Shown here in pieces: positions 33,139 to 37,827 of a DNA stretch of 37,827 nt; within the stretch, counting starts at the first letter, position 1; each line of letters starts with the position of its first letter. The position numbers and the translations under genes are program-made. Location of the stretch: the NCBI GenBank assembly GCA_910577185.1, contig CAJTLR010000034.1:1-37827 (forward strand). Direction: 5' to 3'. The notes beneath the pieces are model-generated. The model was not told where the DNA came from. It did not search any database and saw nothing but the letters and a program-made list of their open reading frames with translations. The stretch comes from an uncultured Acetatifactor sp. Lineage in GTDB: Bacteria; Bacillota; Clostridia; Lachnospirales; Lachnospiraceae.

Positions 33139-33738
33139 ATGAGTTTAGTACCTTATGTCATAGAGCAGACCAGTAGGGGCGAAAGGTCATATGATATATA
33201 TTCCAGGCTTCTGAAGGACAGGATTATAGTTCTTGGGGAGGAAGTGAATGATACTTCTGCCAGCATTGTGGTGGCACAGCTGCTGTTTCTGGAGGCAGAG
33301 GACCCCGAAAAAGATATTCATCTTTATATCAACAGTCCCGGAGGTGTTATCACGGCGGGAATGGCGATTTATGACACCATGCATTACATTAAATGTGATG
33401 TTTCCACGGTGTGTATCGGCATGGCGGCCAGCATGGGTTCGTTCCTGCTTGCCGGCGGCGCGAAAGGAAAGCGCTTTGCCCTGCCCAACGCAGAGATCAT
33501 GATTCACCAGCCTGCGGGCGGGACCCAGGGCCAGGCCACGGAGATCGAGATCGCGGCAAAGCATATCCTGAGAACCAAGGAGAAGCTGAACCGTATTCTT
33601 GCGGAGAACACAGGCAGGGATTACGAACTGATCTGCGCGGATACCGAGCGCGACAACTGGATGAGTGCCCAGGAAGCAAAGGACTACGGTATCATTGACA
33701 TGGTAATTTCTTCCCATGATACCGCAGACGAAAAATAA
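33139..33738 (+). CDS. clpP: ATP-dependent Clp protease proteolytic subunit
   Basis: ClpP forms the double-heptamer proteolytic chamber fed by ClpX and related ATPases. The 199-residue protein keeps the catalytic triad Ser98 (GMAASMGSFLL), His123 (MIHQPAGG) and Asp172 (ERDNWMSA). I start it at 33139, where GGAGG lies about eleven bases upstream, giving the usual MSLVPYVIEQTSRGER N-terminus; an ATG 18 bases earlier overlaps that binding site. It lies 72 bases after tig and 35 bases before clpX, in one operon. Confidence 0.97.
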   Translation: MSLVPYVIEQTSRGERSYDIYSRLLKDRIIVLGEEVNDTSASIVVAQLLFLEAEDPEKDIHLYINSPGGVITAGMAIYDTMHYIKCDVSTVCIGMAASMGSFLLAGGAKGKRFALPNAEIMIHQPAGGTQGQATEIEIAAKHILRTKEKLNRILAENTGRDYELICADTERDNWMSAQEAKDYGIIDMVISSHDTADEK

Positions 33739-33773
33739 TATAAAAGTCAGTGAGTAGAATTAGGAGTAAGATA

Positions 33774-35048
33774 ATGGCAGGAAAAATGATCGGAAGTGAT
33801 ATCAGATGCTCCTTCTGCAATAAAACCCAGAATCAGGTCCGCAAGCTGATTGCGGGGCCGTCGGGAGTTTATATCTGTGATGACTGTATTGACATCTGTA
33901 CGGATATACTGGAGGAGGAGCTGCAGGACGAGGAAGAGGAGGAATCCGTTCATCCCGAGATTAATCTTCTGAAACCGATTGAAATCAAGGATTTTCTGGA
34001 TGAATATGTGGTGGGCCAGGAGGAGGCCAAGAAGGTGCTCTCCGTGGCCGTCTACAATCATTACAAGAGAGTGATGGCGCCCAGGGATCTGGATGATGTG
34101 GAACTGCAGAAGAGCAATATCATCATGGTAGGGCCTACCGGGTCCGGTAAGACCTACCTGGCCCAGACTTTGGCGAAGATTATCAATGTGCCCTTTGCCA
34201 TTGCGGATGCGACCACACTGACAGAGGCCGGATATGTGGGCGAGGATGTGGAAAATATCCTGCTGAAACTGATTCAGGCCGCAGACTATGAGGTGGAGCG
34301 CGCCCAGTACGGCATCATTTATATTGACGAGATTGACAAGATCACCAAGAAAGGTGAAAACGTATCCATCACCCGGGATGTTTCGGGGGAGGGGGTACAG
34401 CAGGCGCTTTTAAAAATTGTGGAAGGCACTGTGGCGAACGTACCGCCCCAGGGGGGAAGGAAGCATCCCCATCAGGAACTGATTTCCGTTGACACATCCA
34501 ATATTCTGTTCATCTGCGGCGGCGCGTTTGACGGACTGGAGAAGATCGTGGAGGCAAGACTGGACCGCAAGGCAATCGGTTTCAACACAGAGGTTACCCA
34601 CAAGACCACCAAGGAGATCGGGGAACTTCTTCAGGAAGTCACTCCCCAGGATCTGGTGAAATTCGGACTGATTCCGGAATTTGTGGGACGTGTGCCTATC
34701 TGCGTCTCCCTGAAGGGGCTGGACCAGGATGCGCTGGTACGCATTCTGAGCGAGCCGAAAAACGCACTGATCAAGCAGTATCGAAAGCTGTTTGACATGG
34801 ACGGCGTGGAGCTTTCCTTTGAGGAGGAGGCCATAAAATCCATTGCCGAAAAAGCGTTTGAGCGCAAGACCGGTGCCAGGGGGCTGCGTTCCATTATGGA
34901 GGATATTCTCATCGACACCATGTATGAGATTCCTTCCGATGAGAGCATAGAGGAGTGTATCATTACAAAGGATGTGGTGGAAGAGGGACATGCGCCCCTG
35001 ACCATTCATAAAAATGAGCGCAGGATCGGATTGAATAAAGCAATTTAA
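33774..35048 (+). CDS. clpX: ATP-dependent Clp protease ATP-binding subunit ClpX
   Basis: ClpX is the AAA+ unfoldase that recognises tagged proteins and feeds ClpP. The 424-residue protein has the N-terminal zinc-binding domain (Cys12, Cys15, Cys35, Cys38), Walker A GPTGSGKT (120-127), Walker B IIYIDEID (Asp185, Glu186), GYVGEDVE, and the sensor region KTGARGLRSIMED. The loop that grips ClpP (IGF, here AIGFN) is present. The ATG at 33774 follows TAGGAG by seven bases. In many Firmicutes lon follows clpX, but here the next gene is ysxC. Confidence 0.97.
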   Translation: MAGKMIGSDIRCSFCNKTQNQVRKLIAGPSGVYICDDCIDICTDILEEELQDEEEEESVHPEINLLKPIEIKDFLDEYVVGQEEAKKVLSVAVYNHYKRVMAPRDLDDVELQKSNIIMVGPTGSGKTYLAQTLAKIINVPFAIADATTLTEAGYVGEDVENILLKLIQAADYEVERAQYGIIYIDEIDKITKKGENVSITRDVSGEGVQQALLKIVEGTVANVPPQGGRKHPHQELISVDTSNILFICGGAFDGLEKIVEARLDRKAIGFNTEVTHKTTKEIGELLQEVTPQDLVKFGLIPEFVGRVPICVSLKGLDQDALVRILSEPKNALIKQYRKLFDMDGVELSFEEEAIKSIAEKAFERKTGARGLRSIMEDILIDTMYEIPSDESIEECIITKDVVEEGHAPLTIHKNERRIGLNKAI

Positions 35049-35055
35049 AATGTGG

Positions 35056-35079
35056 GCGCCGTCTTTGTGACGGCGCTTT
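35056..35079 (+). terminator. Hairpin after clpX, possible weak terminator
   Basis: A perfect 8-bp stem, GCGCCGTC (35056-35063) with GACGGCGC (35069-35076), a 5-base loop and only three T after it. It may attenuate transcription between clpX and ysxC rather than stop it completely. Confidence 0.6.
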
Positions 35080-35209
35080 GCGCATCCGGAAAATGCATCC
35101 CATAGGACAAAGAATGTTCCGGGTATCAGACGGCATTGCGGAAAAAGACACCGTAAAGGGGCCACGCACTGCCGCAGGCACGGATTTTGGAAAGGAAAGG
35201 AATAGAGAA

Positions 35210-35815
35210 ATGGTAATCAAAAACGTTGCCCTGGAAATTGTGTGCGGAGTGACCAGCAAGCTGCCGGATACACAGCTGCCGGAAATTGCCTTTGCGGGAA
35301 AAAGCAATGTGGGCAAGTCCTCACTGATCAATGCGCTGATGAACCGGAAGTCCCTGGCCCGCACCAGTTCCCAGCCGGGTAAAACCCAGACCATCAACTA
35401 TTATAATGTCAATCAGGCCATTTATTTTGTGGACCTGCCGGGCTATGGCTATACTAAGGCAAACGAGAGGGTCAGGGCCCAGTGGGGCAGGATGGTGGAG
35501 AACTACCTGCATAGTTCAGGCCGGCTCAGACAGGTATTTCTGCTGGTGGATATCCGCCATGCGCCCTCCGCAAATGACCAGCTTATGTATGACTGGATTG
35601 TAAAGGGAGGGTACCAGCCCGTGATTATCGCTACCAAGCTGGACAAGATCAAGAGAAGCCAGCTGGCAAAGCAGCTGAAACAGATCCGGGAGACCCTGCA
35701 TGCGGGAACAGATATCCGGGTGATTCCCTTTTCGGCAGAGACAAAGCAGGGACGGGAGGAAATATACGAACTGATAGACCACATTGTGGAGGAAAATCAT
35801 GAGGAAATATTGTAA
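35210..35815 (+). CDS. ysxC: Ribosome biogenesis GTP-binding protein YsxC/EngB
   Basis: This essential-type GTPase helps assemble the 50S ribosomal subunit. The 201-residue protein has G1 GKSNVGKSS (about 30-38), a threonine-containing switch I near SQPGKTQT, G3 DLPGYGYTKAN and G4 TKLDK. I start it at the ATG at 35210, preceded by AAAGGA about nine bases away and giving the short N-terminus usual for EngB; open frame above this is part of the 161-base gap. Its 3' end overlaps the next gene by 17 bases. The gene order clpX-ysxC is the usual one except for the missing lon. Confidence 0.96.
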   Translation: MVIKNVALEIVCGVTSKLPDTQLPEIAFAGKSNVGKSSLINALMNRKSLARTSSQPGKTQTINYYNVNQAIYFVDLPGYGYTKANERVRAQWGRMVENYLHSSGRLRQVFLLVDIRHAPSANDQLMYDWIVKGGYQPVIIATKLDKIKRSQLAKQLKQIRETLHAGTDIRVIPFSAETKQGREEIYELIDHIVEENHEEIL

Positions 35816-37034
35816 GGCACTGGTAAACCTGGCTGTGGCAGGCGCCATTCTTTTCTGCATCATCTGGGGACTGCCCAGGGCGCTGGTGTTTCTGTCACCC
35901 TTTGTAGCGGGCTGGATCATTGCGCTGATTGCCGGCCCCCTGGTGCGCTTTTTTGAGGAAAAGGTAAAATTAAAAAGAAAAATCGGCAGCGCCTTTGTGA
36001 TTATCGCGGTGATAGCCCTTGTAGTGCTGGTATTATATATTATCTTTGTCCAGCTGTTTGAACAGGTCAAGGGACTGGCAGGCGCCCTGCCGGAAATGCT
36101 GGAAAAGGCAGAGGCTGATTTCAACAGCATCGGCAATAACCTGAATGCCCTGCTGGCAAAACTTCCCGGGGATATACAGCTGAAGCTGGATGACAATGCC
36201 ATAAAGCTGGACGAGTATATGGGAGAATTTCTTTCGAGGTTCGGATCGCCTACCATTGAGGCCGCCGGAAATTTTGCAAAACAGCTTCCGGCTGTCTTTA
36301 TCGGCCTGATTATGGCCCTGCTCTCTTCGTATTTTTTTGTGGCAGAAAGGCAGCAGATCAATGAATGGTTCCGGGAACATATGCCGTCGTCGATTCTGCT
36401 GCGGTATCGGATGATATGCGACAGTCTGCTGAAGTCAGTGGGGGGATATTTAAAGGCCCAGCTGAAAATAGAAGTCTGGATGTATTTTCTGCTGCTGATC
36501 GGACTGGGGATTCTGCGGGTAAATTATTTTGCCGTGATTGCCCTGGTGATTGCATTTCTGGATTTTCTGCCTTTCCTGGGAACGGGAACCGTGCTGATTC
36601 CCTGGGCAGTGATCCGGATTCTGACTGCGGAGTACAAAACCGCCATAGGGCTTCTGGTGATCTGGTGTGTGGGACAGCTTGCCAGACAGCTGATCCAGCC
36701 CAAAATTGTGGGGGACTCCATAGGCGTCCCGCCTCTGCCCACGCTGTTCCTGCTCTATATCGGCTACAAAGTCAGCGGGGTGATAGGAATGATTATAGCC
36801 GTGCCCATAGGGCTTCTTGTATACACATTGTATGAAGATGGCGCTTTTGACACCACCAAAAACAGTATTCTGATACTGACTGCCGGAGTCAACCGCTTCC
36901 GCAGTCTCGGAAAAGAAGATCTGGCTGAGGTGGAAACCATGAAGCTGCGCAACAGGCAGGCGGCAGAGACATTAAAACGCCGGGAACAGATGGCAAAAGA
37001 AAAGGAATCACATAAAAAGTACGGGGAAAAGTGA
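35799..37034 (+). CDS. AI-2E family transporter (PerM/YdiK-like membrane protein)
   Basis: This 411-residue integral membrane protein has about seven or eight transmembrane helices. It belongs to the AI-2E family (PF01594), which covers exporters and Na+/H+ antiporters of uncertain substrate. The family's C-terminal signature is seen in IAFLDFLPFLGTGTVLIPWA and LIQPKIVGDSIGVPPLPTLF. The tail is soluble and basic (KEKESHKKYGEK). The ATG at 35799 follows GGAGG by six bases and lies inside the end of ysxC, so the two are co-translated. A strong terminator follows 26 bases after the stop. Confidence 0.92.
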   Translation: MRKYCKALVNLAVAGAILFCIIWGLPRALVFLSPFVAGWIIALIAGPLVRFFEEKVKLKRKIGSAFVIIAVIALVVLVLYIIFVQLFEQVKGLAGALPEMLEKAEADFNSIGNNLNALLAKLPGDIQLKLDDNAIKLDEYMGEFLSRFGSPTIEAAGNFAKQLPAVFIGLIMALLSSYFFVAERQQINEWFREHMPSSILLRYRMICDSLLKSVGGYLKAQLKIEVWMYFLLLIGLGILRVNYFAVIALVIAFLDFLPFLGTGTVLIPWAVIRILTAEYKTAIGLLVIWCVGQLARQLIQPKIVGDSIGVPPLPTLFLLYIGYKVSGVIGMIIAVPIGLLVYTLYEDGAFDTTKNSILILTAGVNRFRSLGKEDLAEVETMKLRNRQAAETLKRREQMAKEKESHKKYGEK

Positions 37035-37060
37035 AACTTTTTTCAAAAAAAGAAGTCTAT

Positions 37061-37093
37061 AAAAGAGAGAGTGCCGTAAACACTCTCTTTTTT
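37061..37093 (+). terminator. Rho-independent terminator ending the tig-to-AI-2E gene block
   Basis: AAAAGAGAGAGTG (37061-37073) pairs with CACTCTCTTTTTT (37081-37093) around a 7-base loop, with a T-run at its 3' end. This is the clearest terminator in the window. Confidence 0.88.
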
Positions 37094-37211
37094 CGTGCTT
37101 CTTTTTTACAGGATAGCGAAAAAGGTTATGCAACTTTGATACAAAAGTATTTTACAATGTTTGCAGTAAATCGATAGTTTCCGGGATATTCATAATATAG
37201 TAGAGAGGGTT

Positions 37212-37790
37212 TTGCGCAAAACAATCAGGATGACAAAATCAGGTACGGAGGAAAAAGATTTACAATTAAAGATTGACCGGTACGGTAATATGCTGTTTAA
37301 ACTGAGCTATGTAAGGCTCCGGAATGTACAGGATGCGGAGGATGTGGTGCAGGAAGCATTTTACCAGTATCTGAAGAAGGCTCCGCAGTTTGAGAGTCCG
37401 GAGCATGAAAAGGCCTGGCTTTTGAAAGTTACGCTGAACCTGTGCCGGAAAATATGGCGCAGCGCAAGCAGACGCCATGAATGTGACTGGGATTCCCAAG
37501 GGGGAAAATCTGTTGACCAGACAAGTCAGAGGAATGGCCCGGAGGAATCGGAGGATCTGGCGCCGGGACCGGAAGAGACTGCTTTCAGGCGGGAAGAAAA
37601 ACGCCGCCTAATGGGGGCCGTCCTGGCGCTGCCTGCCAGATACCGTGATGTCATTCATCTTTTCTACTATGAAGAACTTTCTGTGAGGGAGATCGCCCGG
37701 GTTACGGGACGGGTGGAATCCACGGTAACTTCACAGCTTACCAGGGGAAGGGAACTGCTGAGGAAGTCATTGAAGGAGCTTCCTATATAA
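37212..37790 (+). CDS. ECF-type RNA polymerase sigma factor
   Basis: This is an alternative sigma factor of the sigma-70 family, about 192 residues. Region 2 is at LSYVRLRNVQDAEDVVQEAF (about residues 31-51) and region 4 at LPARYRDVIHLFYYEELSVR onward (about 140-185), separated by a charged linker. The start is uncertain: the TTG at 37212 has AGAGAGGG only two to four bases upstream, while the ATG at 37230 has no good site. It begins a new transcription unit after the terminator. An AAAGGTGG at about 37814-37820 should serve a following gene outside the window, usually an anti-sigma factor. Confidence 0.88.
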   Translation: MRKTIRMTKSGTEEKDLQLKIDRYGNMLFKLSYVRLRNVQDAEDVVQEAFYQYLKKAPQFESPEHEKAWLLKVTLNLCRKIWRSASRRHECDWDSQGGKSVDQTSQRNGPEESEDLAPGPEETAFRREEKRRLMGAVLALPARYRDVIHLFYYEELSVREIARVTGRVESTVTSQLTRGRELLRKSLKELPI

Positions 37791-37827
37791 TACAAACATA
37801 GGGAATTCCAAGAAAGGTGGTTGATAA

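Overview
The window looks like a chromosomal segment of a Firmicute of the class Clostridia, most likely a Lachnospiraceae gut bacterium. The reasons are strong AGGAGG-type ribosome binding sites, a moderately GC-rich sequence, a YesM/YesN-type two-component system, LplB/YtcP-type sugar permeases with a lipoprotein binding protein, and the core order tig-clpP-clpX-ysxC. I saw no rRNA, tRNA, CRISPR array, transposase or phage gene.

Layout. (1) 30-2058, minus: a methyl-accepting chemotaxis protein broken by one extra base near its C-terminus. (2) 2412-5785, plus: a YesM-like sensor kinase and a YesN-like AraC response regulator that overlap by ATGA. (3) 5884-21418: a large catabolic locus built around a divergent intergenic region at 13557-13865. 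The minus arm holds two ABC permeases, a GH13_18 sucrose-phosphorylase-like enzyme, two alpha/beta-hydrolase esterases, a beta-lactamase-fold serine hydrolase and a NodB-type deacetylase. The plus arm holds the sugar-binding lipoprotein, another beta-lactamase-fold hydrolase, three more esterase-family proteins (one with a degenerate nucleophile elbow) and a MATE exporter. (4) 21446-22468: a tandem 71-bp repeat with terminator-like hairpins, then a ZIP metal transporter gene that carries a one-base frameshift. (5) 22497-29823: an O6-alkylguanine-DNA alkyltransferase convergent with a TetR regulator; the regulator is divergent from an MMPL/RND transporter that is translationally coupled to a large secreted, membrane-anchored GLUG-repeat protein. 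A palindromic candidate operator lies just after the transporter promoter. (6) 29948-37034: an M20 dipeptidase, then trigger factor, ClpP, ClpX, the GTPase YsxC and an AI-2E-family membrane protein, closed by a strong terminator. (7) 37212-37790: an ECF-type sigma factor; its expected partner gene runs off the window.

The most interesting part is region 3. It combines a sugar importer and a sucrose-phosphorylase-like enzyme with eight proteins of ester-hydrolase or deacylase type, seven of which keep recognisable catalytic residues and none of which has an evident signal peptide. My inference is a pathway that imports an acylated (ester-decorated) sucrose or related glucoside, strips the acyl groups in the cytoplasm, cleaves the core by phosphorolysis, and possibly exports released acyl or aromatic products through the MATE protein. 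The neighbouring two-component system is a plausible regulator. This is a hypothesis from gene content; the substrate cannot be read from the sequence.
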